A program made the translations under genes and the position numbers. From assembly GCF_022234545.1 (NCBI RefSeq), contig NZ_JAIEUI010000010.1, positions 62,001 through 126,000 on the forward strand: 64,000 nt of DNA, read 5' to 3'. The notes under the pieces were generated by a model that worked only from the letters and a program-made list of their open reading frames with translations, made no database searches and was not told the origin of the DNA. Origin of the DNA: Paenibacillus piscarius. GTDB lineage: Bacteria; Bacillota; Bacilli; Paenibacillales; Paenibacillaceae. This document shows positions 1 through 8,115 of this stretch, in pieces; position 1 is the first letter of the stretch, and each line of letters opens with the position of its first letter.

Positions 1-1076
1 AACAGCGTAGCAACAAGCGCAATCAGGAACCCGCTGGCACACGCGATCAGGAATCCGCCGAACCCGTCCCCGAGATAAGCAGGCAGTGTAGCCAGCCCCG
101 GAAAAGCAAACGAGATCGCAGAGGAGCCAAACGCCCCAACCATCCCCCCGCCAATAGAGCCTGCGATGCAGACAATGACCATCGGCTTACGCAAGGGCAG
201 GTTCACTCCGAACATTGCGGGCTCGGTGACACCAAATAAGGCTGAGATGGATGCCGACAGGGACAGGGTACGGAACTGCTTGTCTCTGGACTTGATGAAT
301 ACGGCGAGTGCGGCTCCGGCCTGGGCGAAGGCGGCAGGACCCATCAGGGCCAGAATCGTGTCAGAACCCCCTGTGCTGATATTGTTGATCGCCAGCGGCA
401 CCAGACTCCAGTGCAGACCGAAGATTACCATCGGCTGAATGATTGCTCCAAGCACCATCCCGGCTCCGACTGAACTGAGGTCATACACTGCGCGGTATCC
501 ATCTGCCAGCACATCCCCGGCCAGCGCCCCCATCGGCCCGAACACCAGCAGCGTCACCGAAGATACCACGACCACGGAGATCAGCGGGGTGAAGAAGCCG
601 CGGATGACCTCCGGCAGAATTTTGACGCAGGCCCGTTCGACAAAGACCAGGAACCCTACCGCAAGAATGATGGGAATAGCGCTTGCCGGATAATTCACCG
701 GCTTGATGCTCATGCCCATAAACTCAATGATTTCGTTGTTCGCAAACAGTGTGGTCAGACTCGGATACAGCATAACCCCGCCGATCACAACTGCTGTAAA
801 CGGATTAGCCCCGAATTTGCGGGCTGCCGTGAAGGCCAGCAGCAGCGGAAGGTAATGGAACAGGCTGTCCGCCATCGCATTCAGTACTGTATACGTGCCT
901 CCCGTCTTGCTCAGAAGCTCCAGTGCTACTGCGCCAGCCAGAAGCCCCTTCATAATGCCTGCTGCACTCAGAATATTGACGATTGGCAGAAAAATACCGG
1001 AGATCCCGTCAATAATCACATTAATGATATTGCCTTTGGATGGCTTTACAGCTGATTCCTCTTGAATTACATTCAT
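1..1076 (-). CDS. PTS beta-glucoside-type permease, IIC domain (partial, cut by window edge)
   Basis: The reading frame begins at an ATG at 1074-1076, preceded by a good AGGAAGGGA ribosome binding site, and stays open to the left edge (about 358 codons). The protein begins MNVIQEESAVKPSKGN and goes straight into a multi-spanning membrane domain. Stretches such as GTYTVLNAMADSLFHYLP, LAFTAARKFGANPF and FGVTEPAMFGVNLP are typical of the glucoside IIC family (BglP, SacP and TreP type), which moves and phosphorylates a sugar at the membrane. In BglP-like proteins a IIB domain of roughly 85-100 residues with the phosphocysteine comes first. Here it is absent, so IIB must come from elsewhere or lie C-terminally outside the window. 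It lies downstream of the ABC-F gene on the same strand, 105 bp away. The sugar cannot be told from the sequence. Confidence 0.85.
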   Translation of the reverse strand, partial: MNVIQEESAVKPSKGNIINVIIDGISGIFLPIVNILSAAGIMKGLLAGAVALELLSKTGGTYTVLNAMADSLFHYLPLLLAFTAARKFGANPFTAVVIGGVMLYPSLTTLFANNEIIEFMGMSIKPVNYPASAIPIILAVGFLVFVERACVKILPEVIRGFFTPLISVVVVSSVTLLVFGPMGALAGDVLADGYRAVYDLSSVGAGMVLGAIIQPMVIFGLHWSLVPLAINNISTGGSDTILALMGPAAFAQAGAALAVFIKSRDKQFRTLSLSASISALFGVTEPAMFGVNLPLRKPMVIVCIAGSIGGGMVGAFGSSAISFAFPGLATLPAYLGDGFGGFLIACASGFLIALVATL

Positions 1077-1100
1077 AGCGTCCCTTCCTGCTCCCACTCT

Positions 1101-1127
1101 AAACTAAATGACCCGCAAGAGTCACTT
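1101..1127 (-). terminator. Possible terminator between the ABC-F and PTS genes
   Basis: On the minus strand a 9-bp stem with two G-U pairs (arms 1119-1127 and 1106-1114) closes a TTGC loop and is followed by a T-rich stretch (TTTAGTTT). It could end the ABC-F transcript or act as an attenuator ahead of the PTS gene. Glucoside PTS genes are often controlled by antitermination, but I see no clear RAT sequence. Confidence 0.4.
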
Positions 1128-1181
1128 TGGTCTAAGTTCCCCTCTTACGGGCCAAGCTCTAATCCGGCTTATGCCGGTTCT

Positions 1182-2738
1182 CTAGAATACTTTGGTTGTC
1201 CATGATTCGCAGTTCCAGGTATCGGTCACGATATCACGGTAGAATTCAGGTTCATGCGAGATCAGCAGAATGCTGCCTTTATACGCTTTGAGCGCGCGCT
1301 GGAGCTCTTCCTTGGCATCTACGTCCAGATGGTTGGTCGGCTCATCGAGTACAAGCAGATTGCTCTCGCGGTTAATCAGCTTGCACAGACGTACCTTGGC
1401 CTTCTCGCCGCCGCTTAACACGGCAATCTTGCTCTCGATGTGCTTGGTCGTCAGGCCGCATTTGGCGAGGGCCGCACGGATCTCGAATTGGGTGAAGGAT
1501 GGGAATTCGTTCCAGATCTCTTCAATGCAGGTGTTATAGTTGGCATCCTTCATCTCCTGCTCGAAATACCCGATCTCCAGCAGATCCCCGAGTCTGGCTG
1601 TGCCTGAAATTGGCTGAATCTGGCCGAGAATACTGCGCAGCAGCGTGGTTTTACCGATACCGTTCGCACCGACGAGGGCGATCTTCTGTCCGCGCTCCAT
1701 GCTCAGGTCCAGGGGTCTGGACAGTGGGGAGTCATAGCCGATGACCAGATCCTTGGTCTCGAACACCATTTTGCCGGAGGTCCGGCCCTGCTTGAAGTTA
1801 AACTGCGGCTTCGGCTTCTCCTTGGCAATCTCAATAACTTCCATCTTATCGAGTTTCTTCTGGCGGGACATCGCCATATTGCGGGTTGCCACGCTCGCCT
1901 TGTTGCGGGCCACGAAGTCCTTCAGGTCGGCAATCTCCTGCTGCTGGCGTTTGAACGCGGATTCGAGCTGAGCCTTCTTCGCTTCATAGACCTGCTGGAA
2001 ATATTCGTAGTCGCCCACATAACGCGACAGCGACTGGTTCTCCATATGGTAGATCAGGTTGATGACGCTGTTCAGGAACGGGATGTCATGCGAGATCAGG
2101 ATGAAGGCATTCTCGTATTCCTGCAGATAACGCTTCAGCCAGTTGATGTGCTGCTCATCCAGATAGTTCGTAGGCTCATCAAGCAGCAGAATGTCGGGCT
2201 TCTCCAGCAGCAGCTTGGCCAGCAGCACCTTGGTCCGCTGTCCGCCGCTGAGGTCGTTGACATCCTTGTCCAGACCGATATCGGTCAGGCCGAGTCCGCG
2301 TGCAGTTTCGTCGATTTTGGCGTCGATCATATAGAAGTCCTGGCTGGTGAGCATGTCCTGAATCGTGCCGACATCCTCCAGCAGCTGCTCCAGCTCCTCA
2401 GGGGTCACATCCCCCATCTTGCCGTACATATCGTTCATCTCTTGTTCCATATCGAACAGATATTGGAAGGCTCCGCGCAGCACATCCCGGATGGATTGCC
2501 CCTGCTGAAGCACCGCATGCTGGTCCAGATATCCGGCGCGCATCCGCTTCGCCCATTCCACCTTGCCTTCGTCGGGCTGCAGCTTGCCTGTAATAATATT
2601 CATGAAGGTGGATTTCCCTTCACCGTTCGCACCGATCAGGCCAATATGCTCACCCTTCAGCAGACGGAAGGAGACATCTGTGAAGATGGCGCGGTCGCCG
2701 AAGCCGTGACTTAGCTTTTCTACATTTAATATACTCAT
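1182..2738 (-). CDS. ABC-F family ATPase (YkpA/YbiT-like)
   Basis: This is a 518-residue protein with two ATP-binding cassettes in tandem and no membrane segment, the ABC-F layout of ribosome-associated ATPases. Walker A motifs are GANGEGKST (residues 36-44) and GANGIGKTT in the second half. Signature motifs are LSGGQRTKV and LSGGEKAKV, and the Walker B regions read LLLDEPTNYLD and LVLDEPTNHLD. A charged linker rich in K, E and Q joins the halves, as expected for the arm that reaches toward the ribosomal P-site. The length and linker fit the YkpA/YbiT group better than the antibiotic-resistance groups (Vga, Msr). It starts at the ATG at 2736-2738 and ends just before a short CCGGC/GCCGG hairpin. 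A housekeeping translation role is likely; drug resistance cannot be excluded. Confidence 0.9.
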   Translation of the reverse strand: MSILNVEKLSHGFGDRAIFTDVSFRLLKGEHIGLIGANGEGKSTFMNIITGKLQPDEGKVEWAKRMRAGYLDQHAVLQQGQSIRDVLRGAFQYLFDMEQEMNDMYGKMGDVTPEELEQLLEDVGTIQDMLTSQDFYMIDAKIDETARGLGLTDIGLDKDVNDLSGGQRTKVLLAKLLLEKPDILLLDEPTNYLDEQHINWLKRYLQEYENAFILISHDIPFLNSVINLIYHMENQSLSRYVGDYEYFQQVYEAKKAQLESAFKRQQQEIADLKDFVARNKASVATRNMAMSRQKKLDKMEVIEIAKEKPKPQFNFKQGRTSGKMVFETKDLVIGYDSPLSRPLDLSMERGQKIALVGANGIGKTTLLRSILGQIQPISGTARLGDLLEIGYFEQEMKDANYNTCIEEIWNEFPSFTQFEIRAALAKCGLTTKHIESKIAVLSGGEKAKVRLCKLINRESNLLVLDEPTNHLDVDAKEELQRALKAYKGSILLISHEPEFYRDIVTDTWNCESWTTKVF

Positions 2739-2834
2739 GAAGTGTACACCTTTTCCTTTATTCTATATTCTCGTCATATTATAAAGGCTAACGCGCCACA
2801 ACTCCAGAAGGATTGTGAAAAAAGCTGAAAATCA

Positions 2835-3386
2835 CTAACGTAGAGCCCATTCCGTTACAGACAACTCATAGTCAATAAAAGTCTGCAACTCGCCAAGTTG
2901 ATCTGTCCAGGCATTCTTTCGCACTGCTGTTTTCCGAAAACCTAGCTTCTCGTAAACATACTGTGCCCTAGTATTCTTAATATTGGTATCAAGTATGATC
3001 TTGCTATATCCCTCTACTTCAAATAAATAACGGATCAGCATCTCCAGAAACTGTGTGCCTGCGCCTTTATTTTGTTGACTGAACTCACAGATTTTGATAC
3101 CAATCTCCACCACATGCTCCGAAACTGCACTGTAACTCATTTCTCCTGCAGGAGCAGCATCGATTTCCAGAATCAGGCGTCCTTTCCGCTCAGAATCCTT
3201 CCCGGTCTGTAGTCTTGTTAGCACCTCTTGTTCCGTGATTCCTAACCCATTTGGAAATCCGGCATGTGCCATAACCCTGCCATCGTTCCACCATTTGCAT
3301 AGCTGTTGAGCATCGTCATTAGTTGCATCCCGGATGACTAGGTTCCCATTTACCAGATACAATTTGTACACCTCCGCATTCACCAT
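2835..3386 (-). CDS. GNAT family N-acetyltransferase
   Basis: This 183-residue protein has the RimJ/RimL-like GNAT pattern. It opens with the acceptor-side element LVIRDATNDDAQQLCKWW. The CoA-binding region reads QQNKGAGTQFLEMLIRYLF, where the usual Q/RxxGxG/A pyrophosphate loop appears as QNKGAG. It ends with the typical NTRAQYVYEKLGFRKT helix and strand. It would transfer an acetyl group from acetyl-CoA to an unknown amine, possibly a protein N-terminus or a small toxic compound. It is a single gene on the minus strand between the ABC-F gene and the AT-rich island. The first codons (MVNAEVYKLYLVNG) precede the usual domain start, so the true start could be slightly downstream. Confidence 0.85.
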   Translation of the reverse strand: MVNAEVYKLYLVNGNLVIRDATNDDAQQLCKWWNDGRVMAHAGFPNGLGITEQEVLTRLQTGKDSERKGRLILEIDAAPAGEMSYSAVSEHVVEIGIKICEFSQQNKGAGTQFLEMLIRYLFEVEGYSKIILDTNIKNTRAQYVYEKLGFRKTAVRKNAWTDQLGELQTFIDYELSVTEWALR

Positions 3387-3824
3387 GGTTCCGATAAATA
3401 CAATATTATCTTAACATGTACTAACTTCATAATAATGACGAATTACCTTCCTTCAGCTACAGAACCTTCCCTATAGCTCGCAAACAGTAACAAATAAGTT
3501 CCCTTGAATTGATTGTAATGAAAGCTACGAAAAGACTCAGTATTACCTAATAGTATTTGAGCTTATCGTAATGATCTTAATGATCTGACTTGCAATCATT
3601 TAAATGGTATCGATAAACTTAATTACTTTATTATTGATTATTGTTTCATAGATTGACATACAAAGTATAATAATGGTATTTTTAATTATGTAACATGTTT
3701 ATATTTACTATTTTTTGTTTATATTTCCATTTCATTGAAAGAAGGTGGTTTTATTGAATGTAATTTAATGTTAGTGAGAACGACAAAAGCACTTCACAAA
3801 AAGAAAGAAAGGATGTACCTATTA
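3387..3824. other. AT-rich intergenic region with a promoter-like site
   Basis: About 440 bases of AT-rich DNA separate the minus-strand GNAT gene from the translation start chosen for the secreted protein. No convincing gene is present. An open frame continues upstream of 3825 to 3735 but lacks a ribosome binding site and precedes the signal peptide. The clearest signal is the promoter described at 3653-3682. Confidence 0.6.
3653..3682 (+). promoter_or_regulatory. Predicted sigma-A promoter for the secreted protein gene
   Basis: A perfect -35 box TTGACA at 3653-3658 is followed after 18 bp by TATTTT at 3677-3682. It implies a leader of about 140 nt before the start codon at 3825. A TATAAT-like hexamer at 3666-3671 lies too close to this -35 to pair with it. 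Confidence 0.45.
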
Positions 3825-4463
3825 ATGAATAATTCAGTAAAAAGAAAAAATGCTCTACTTAGCAAAAAATTCCTATCGGTATTCATGACATGCTCTTTAT
3901 GTTTTGGAGTAAGTTCAACGGCCTTGGCTTCATCAGAATATAGTGACACTATTACAATTAACGAAGAGGGCGCCGTAGAAACATACATTGGAAATTATGC
4001 AACCAAGAGTATTCTTACGTCCGAGCACGATAATACTACTACAAATGAATTAAATTTAGATAAGATTTATCCTCAAGCTACATACACCATCTCAAATATT
4101 AGCCAGCCAAGCAGATGGAATTTCTTCACACCTGTCTCAAGTTTTGTCGCCTATCCTCTCGCTGTCTCAGCCGCACAGGGAATTACAACAACCGTTAATG
4201 CTTCTGTTACAGGCGGCGGAGGTGTGGATATAAAATTTTTAAAGGCTAACATTGCAGCGACGATTGGGGTAAGTGTAGCGTTCACAACAACACAAACCAT
4301 CAGTTATCCCAATTCCACTCCAGGCACAAAAGGCAGAATCGTATTAAGATATTCGCAAGATCAATATTCTTATACTATTACTAAGCTGGGTGTGAAATAC
4401 CCAGGTACTGCTTTCACTCAAGCGTACGATGAGTATTACGCTTTACAAACAATGTCACTATAA
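3825..4463 (+). CDS. Secreted protein of unknown function, beta-rich
   Basis: I chose the ATG at 3825 because an AAAGGA site lies about 11 bases upstream and the protein then begins with a clean signal peptide: basic MNNSVKRKNALLSKK, a hydrophobic core, and a cleavage site near STALA-SS. The mature part is about 175 residues. Its first third is polar and rich in T, N and E. After that come long alternating stretches of small and beta-branched residues, including ITTTVNASVTGGGGVDI and AATIGVSVAFTTTQTISYP, then a Y- and T-rich end. This suggests an amphipathic beta structure outside the membrane. I do not recognise the family. A distant likeness to small secreted or pore-forming beta proteins is only an impression. 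It is the first gene of the AT-rich island and is followed by its own hairpin, so it is probably transcribed alone. Confidence 0.75.
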   Translation: MNNSVKRKNALLSKKFLSVFMTCSLCFGVSSTALASSEYSDTITINEEGAVETYIGNYATKSILTSEHDNTTTNELNLDKIYPQATYTISNISQPSRWNFFTPVSSFVAYPLAVSAAQGITTTVNASVTGGGGVDIKFLKANIAATIGVSVAFTTTQTISYPNSTPGTKGRIVLRYSQDQYSYTITKLGVKYPGTAFTQAYDEYYALQTMSL

Positions 4464-4517
4464 TCAATTTATTTTGATATTTTGTTAAGATAAATGGAAT
4501 TAAGAGATTTGATAATA

Positions 4518-4546
4518 TGAGAGTGAATACATAGTGTTCACTCTCA
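4518..4546 (+). terminator. Hairpin after the secreted protein gene
   Basis: A perfect 10-bp stem (TGAGAGTGAA at 4518-4527, TTCACTCTCA at 4537-4546) with a 9-nt loop is followed by ATTTGTATTATT rather than a pure T-run. It is probably a terminator for the gene ending at 4463. Confidence 0.6.
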
Positions 4547-4580
4547 TTTGTATTATTATTAGAGGGGTTGCCGAATTATT

Positions 4581-5453
4581 ATGAATAAACATACAATTGT
4601 TATACTCATATTCTTTATAACAGTCATATCAGGATGTGAGAAAAAAAATTCCAACAGTCTAATTAAGAAGATAGATTTTAACCAAGCTATTGGTGTGTAC
4701 TCTATAGATTTAGATCACTCTAAGGACAAGGTTCCTTCGATTCAACTGGTTGGGAATACATATGATCTCAAAAAAAACATATTTAACGAATTAAGCAGTC
4801 AAAATACTTCAGTAACCTTATTAAATGACAAAAATGAAGCAATCAAATTTAGTGCAGAAAATGTTGACTGGCAAATTTATGATCCAATTTTATTAGAAGA
4901 TGGATTTTCTGTAAGACTAACTTCTAATAAGCTATCAGACTTAAAAGAGCCTACATTCAATAAAGTTAATATTGAGAATAAAGATAAAAAGGATGATAAG
5001 AGGAATATAAGCCCAATATACATTCAATTTTATTCAGGCAAGCAAAACGGTCTATCCGTGATGGAATCACCATTTGCCCCTAAGAATAAGATAGAAATAG
5101 GAAAGGAATATTCTTACGGGTATAAAATTTTAGATTCTAATCATATTATGACTCGCGATATACGTTCAGAAATTATCTATCCTGACGAAGCAAAAAAGTT
5201 CATTGAGATCATTAATGTTAATATTTATCGTGATGAAAATACAGAAGATCAAATAAAAGAGGAATTTAAAGGTAAGGTGGATGAAAATAAATTAAAAAAC
5301 ATTGCAGTTTATGAATTGCGTTGTACATACATTATTAAGAAACAAGGAAAAATTGTTTTTCAGCCAGAAATCAAACTATTCTTTGATCAAAAAGAACAAA
5401 GTTTAGCGCCTCCTGAACCAATCTGTTTTTTTAATTTCGAGGAATCACAATAA
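4581..5453 (+). CDS. Putative lipoprotein of unknown function
   Basis: The 290-residue product starts MNKHTIVILIFFITVISGC, a short type II signal peptide with lipobox VISGC, so Cys19 would be lipidated and the protein anchored on the outer face of the membrane. The rest is hydrophilic, rich in K, D, N and I, with no membrane span. No enzyme motif is visible. A GAGGGG ribosome binding site lies about 12 bases before the ATG. The gene is AT-rich like its neighbours. It is followed after 23 bases by another small lipoprotein gene, with which it probably forms an operon. Confidence 0.7.
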   Translation: MNKHTIVILIFFITVISGCEKKNSNSLIKKIDFNQAIGVYSIDLDHSKDKVPSIQLVGNTYDLKKNIFNELSSQNTSVTLLNDKNEAIKFSAENVDWQIYDPILLEDGFSVRLTSNKLSDLKEPTFNKVNIENKDKKDDKRNISPIYIQFYSGKQNGLSVMESPFAPKNKIEIGKEYSYGYKILDSNHIMTRDIRSEIIYPDEAKKFIEIINVNIYRDENTEDQIKEEFKGKVDENKLKNIAVYELRCTYIIKKQGKIVFQPEIKLFFDQKEQSLAPPEPICFFNFEESQ

Positions 5454-5476
5454 AATAAAAATTGGAGAAGATGCAC

Positions 5477-5881
5477 ATGTCTTTGAATAAAAGGTTGGCT
5501 GCACTTTTAGTTTCTTTAGCCTTCTTATCAGGATGCGATGGAAACTCTGAGTCTCCGAATACTGCCAAAATAGATGAAGAGTATAACTTAATAATCACTA
5601 ATAACAGCCCTTTATTCTTGAAAAGTGTAGTTGTGACAGTTGAAGAAAAAGATGAAACTCATATTAATTCATTTATCGACAGTAATATTAGTGTAGGAGA
5701 AATTGCGAAGTTCAAAATGGAGAATGGAAATCATAATTTTAAAATTACACTCAATCCGAAAAAGAACTACTCTGTCAGTAAAGAAGTAAGTGAAAAGTTT
5801 GAAGCTGACAAAATTATTGCATATCAAGTGAAAATTGTTAATAACGAGGTTGCAATAATTAAAAAAAGTGAAAAAGATTAA
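5477..5881 (+). CDS. Small putative lipoprotein of unknown function
   Basis: The ribosome binding site GGAG at 5464-5467 points to the ATG at 5477 (spacing 9) rather than the ATG at 5471 or the upstream TTG at 5462. The 134-residue product begins MSLNKRLAALLVSLAFLSGC, a lipoprotein signal with Cys20 as the modified residue. The remainder is an acidic and lysine-rich domain with alternating hydrophobic residues, for example YNLIITNNSPLFLKSVVVTV, which looks like a small beta-sandwich. It probably shares a transcript with the lipoprotein gene just upstream. Function unknown. Confidence 0.65.
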   Translation: MSLNKRLAALLVSLAFLSGCDGNSESPNTAKIDEEYNLIITNNSPLFLKSVVVTVEEKDETHINSFIDSNISVGEIAKFKMENGNHNFKITLNPKKNYSVSKEVSEKFEADKIIAYQVKIVNNEVAIIKKSEKD

Positions 5882-6052
5882 CAAAACACTTTTCTTCGCC
5901 CACTTGTCAGTTAGGGGGAGCATCAATACCTTTTACTCGACTGTATTCCGTTCCGAATACATTCGGCCCATGGGCTTCGTGGCTACTCATTGTGTTCGGT
6001 TTACCGCATACATTCTGGCAACTAACATAATTCATTATTCACTCAACAATAC

Positions 6053-6092
6053 AAAAAGACGCCAACAGATGCATCCCGCATCCGTCAGCGTC
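6053..6092 (-). terminator. Strong terminator of the ABC exporter operon
   Basis: Read on the minus strand, a 15-bp stem with a few wobble pairs (5' arm 6078-6092, 3' arm 6058-6072) and a GGGAT loop is followed by TTTTT. It starts 14 bases after the permease stop codon. Confidence 0.85.
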
Positions 6093-6105
6093 TCAATGTA
6101 ACGAA

Positions 6106-6919
6106 TTACGTCCGGCGCATATAAGCGCGCACGGTGATGGGTGCGAAGACCGCCACGATCACAGCGGCTCCGATGAGCGAGTAGATCAGATCGCTGCCTG
6201 CCGTCCCCTGATTGACCAGCTCGCGCACAGCGGAGACGAGATGGGAGACCGGATTGGCGTTCACGAACCATTGCAGCCACTTCGGCATCGTATCGACCGG
6301 CACGAAGGCATTCGAGAGGAAGGTGAGCGGGAATAATACGATCATTGAGATGCCCTGGACACTGGATGCCGTGCGGGCGATAACGCCGAAGAAAGCGAAG
6401 ATCCAGCTGATCGCCCAGGAGCAGGCAATGACCAGCAGTGCCGCAAGAGCAACACCCCCCAGGCCGCCTTCAGGCCGCAGCCCCATGAGGTAACCCATCA
6501 CGAAGGTCAGCACCGTTGCGATGGTATAACGGATGGTGTCGGCAAGCAGTGCGCCTGCCAGCGGCGCGATCCTTTGCAATCGGCAGCGACTTGAAGCGGT
6601 CGAACACCCCCTTCTCCATATCCTCCCGCAATTGAACGCCGGTGACGATGGAAGTGGTAATGACCGTCTGTACCAGAATTCCGGGGATAATCACCGGGAG
6701 ATAGCTGGCCACATCCCCGGCAATCGCTCCGCCGAAGATATAAGTGAACATTAGTGTGAACAGGATCGGCTGGAAGGTCACGTCGAACAATTGCTCCGGG
6801 GTCCGCCGGATGCGGAGCAAGCCTCTGTAGGCCATCGTTAATGAATTGCGTACCGCCTGGCTGAAGCTGGCCCGATTATTCAAATGACGTTCTGCGCCGG
6901 ACTTCAATATTGTACTCAT
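6106..6919 (-). pseudogene. ABC-2 type permease (DrrB-like), frameshifted
   Basis: Two overlapping frames together encode one normal DrrB-type permease of about 270 residues. The first (from ATG 6919) gives LFDVTFQPILFTLMFTYIFG and runs to FDRFKSLPIAKD, then becomes nonsense. The second resumes with IAPLAGALLADT and continues to the end at 6106. Removing one A from the AAA run at 6573-6575 (TTT on the plus strand) joins them as SLPIARIAPLAGALLAD, the normal motif of the family. So there is a single-base insertion in a 3-base run. Either the gene is broken or the base is a sequencing error. The start overlaps the stop of the ATPase gene by 4 bases. The pair would export a hydrophobic drug or lipid. 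Confidence 0.85.
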
Positions 6920-7944
6920 GCCAGCACCCCTTCCTTCTTCTTCGCCTGATCTGTCATCAGCTCCGTATCCTCCTCGGTCTTCACGCCGTGACCCGTCAAG
7001 GTCAGGAAGACTTCATCGAGTGTGGGCTTCTGCACACTCATCTCCAGCAGCGGAATCCCGACACCGCGAAGCGCGAGCAACAGGTCGGTTACCCGGTCTA
7101 CATCGCCCATCGGCGCGATGATCTTGGCCGCTTCAGCTGACAGGTTAGACTGTACCTGGAGCACCTGCTCGATTATCCGGCGGGCCTCCGCCATGTCCTG
7201 CGGGTTCGCCACCTTCAGATGGAGTGTGGAATGGCCGACAGACCCCTTCAGCTCATCTACCGTCCCCTCCGCAACCACCTTGCCGGTATCAATTACGGCA
7301 ATCCGGTCGGCCAGCTGGTCTGCCTCTTCAAGATATTGTGTCGTCAACAGGACGGTTGATCCGGTCTTCACCAGCCGGCGGATCGTCTCCCACATCTGGT
7401 TACGCGTGCGCGGGTCAAGCCCAGTAGTCGGCTCATCCAGAAAAATCAGCGGCGGCTGCGCGATCAGACTGGCCGCCAGATCGAGCCGCCGGCGCATCCC
7501 GCCTGAGAAATTCTTCAGCGGCCGCTTGGCCGCATCCGACAAGCCGAATTCCTCCAGCAGCTCAGCAGCCTTGCTTCTTGCCTCCGCCCGTCCCAAGCCG
7601 TTCAGCCGGGAGAAGATCACCAGATTCTCTGTCGCACTAAGCGACTCATCCACTGAGGCATATTGGCCGGTGACCCCGATAAGCTGGCGTACGATGTGCG
7701 GCTCCTTAACCACATCATGTCCGAAGATCTCCGCTGAGCCTGCATCCGGCCGCAGCAGTGTAGCCAGCATCCGGATGACGGTCGTCTTCCCCGCCCCGTT
7801 CGGGCCCAGGACACCGTAGATCATTCCTGTACCTACCTTCAGATCGACTCCATCGACGGCGCGTTGGCTGCCGAAGATTTTGACCAGACCTTGTGCTTCA
7901 ATGGCATAGCTTACACCCGGCTGCGCAGTTCGTGTGTGTTTCAC
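6916..7944 (-). CDS. ABC transporter ATP-binding protein, daunorubicin-resistance (DrrA) type
   Basis: The 342-residue ATPase has Walker A GPNGAGKTT, a Q-loop in GVTGQYASVDE, signature FSGGMRRRLD and Walker B LIFLDEPTTGLD, followed by the TTQYLEEADQLADRI switch region. The extra C-terminal domain of about 100 residues, ending near PTLDEVFLTLTGHG, is characteristic of the DrrA group of drug exporter ATPases. It is translationally coupled to the permease through an ATGA overlap at 6916-6919. The permease is frameshifted, so the exporter may not work in this strain. The AraC/GyrI-type regulator gene upstream, on the same strand, is a plausible controller. Confidence 0.9.
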   Translation of the reverse strand: MKHTRTAQPGVSYAIEAQGLVKIFGSQRAVDGVDLKVGTGMIYGVLGPNGAGKTTVIRMLATLLRPDAGSAEIFGHDVVKEPHIVRQLIGVTGQYASVDESLSATENLVIFSRLNGLGRAEARSKAAELLEEFGLSDAAKRPLKNFSGGMRRRLDLAASLIAQPPLIFLDEPTTGLDPRTRNQMWETIRRLVKTGSTVLLTTQYLEEADQLADRIAVIDTGKVVAEGTVDELKGSVGHSTLHLKVANPQDMAEARRIIEQVLQVQSNLSAEAAKIIAPMGDVDRVTDLLLALRGVGIPLLEMSVQKPTLDEVFLTLTGHGVKTEEDTELMTDQAKKKEGVLA

Positions 7945-8064
7945 ACTGCATTCCTCCTAGAATTATGGTTTGAATATCAGGATGGTAACCGACTTGTTTA
8001 AACTGAATATAAACCTGCTGCTGATCCGTCCGGTTGTCGCTCCCACCCCTTATTCAAACAGAAA

Positions 8065-8084
8065 TCCGATCCCTTGGGATCGGA
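8065..8084. terminator. Perfect hairpin after the AraC-type regulator gene
   Basis: A 9-bp perfect stem, TCCGATCCC/GGGATCGGA, with a 2-base centre (a tighter loop would open the top pairs) lies 31 bases after the regulator stop codon. On the minus strand TTTCTG follows, so it is probably a weak terminator. Confidence 0.45.
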
Positions 8085-8115
8085 CTGGAGATGTACGCTC
8101 GCAGGCGTATGCAGT

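Noticed and set aside
5868..6101. Small plus-strand open frame after the second lipoprotein
   Set aside because: It overlaps the lipoprotein end and runs through the terminator of the opposite operon; no ribosome binding site or domain.
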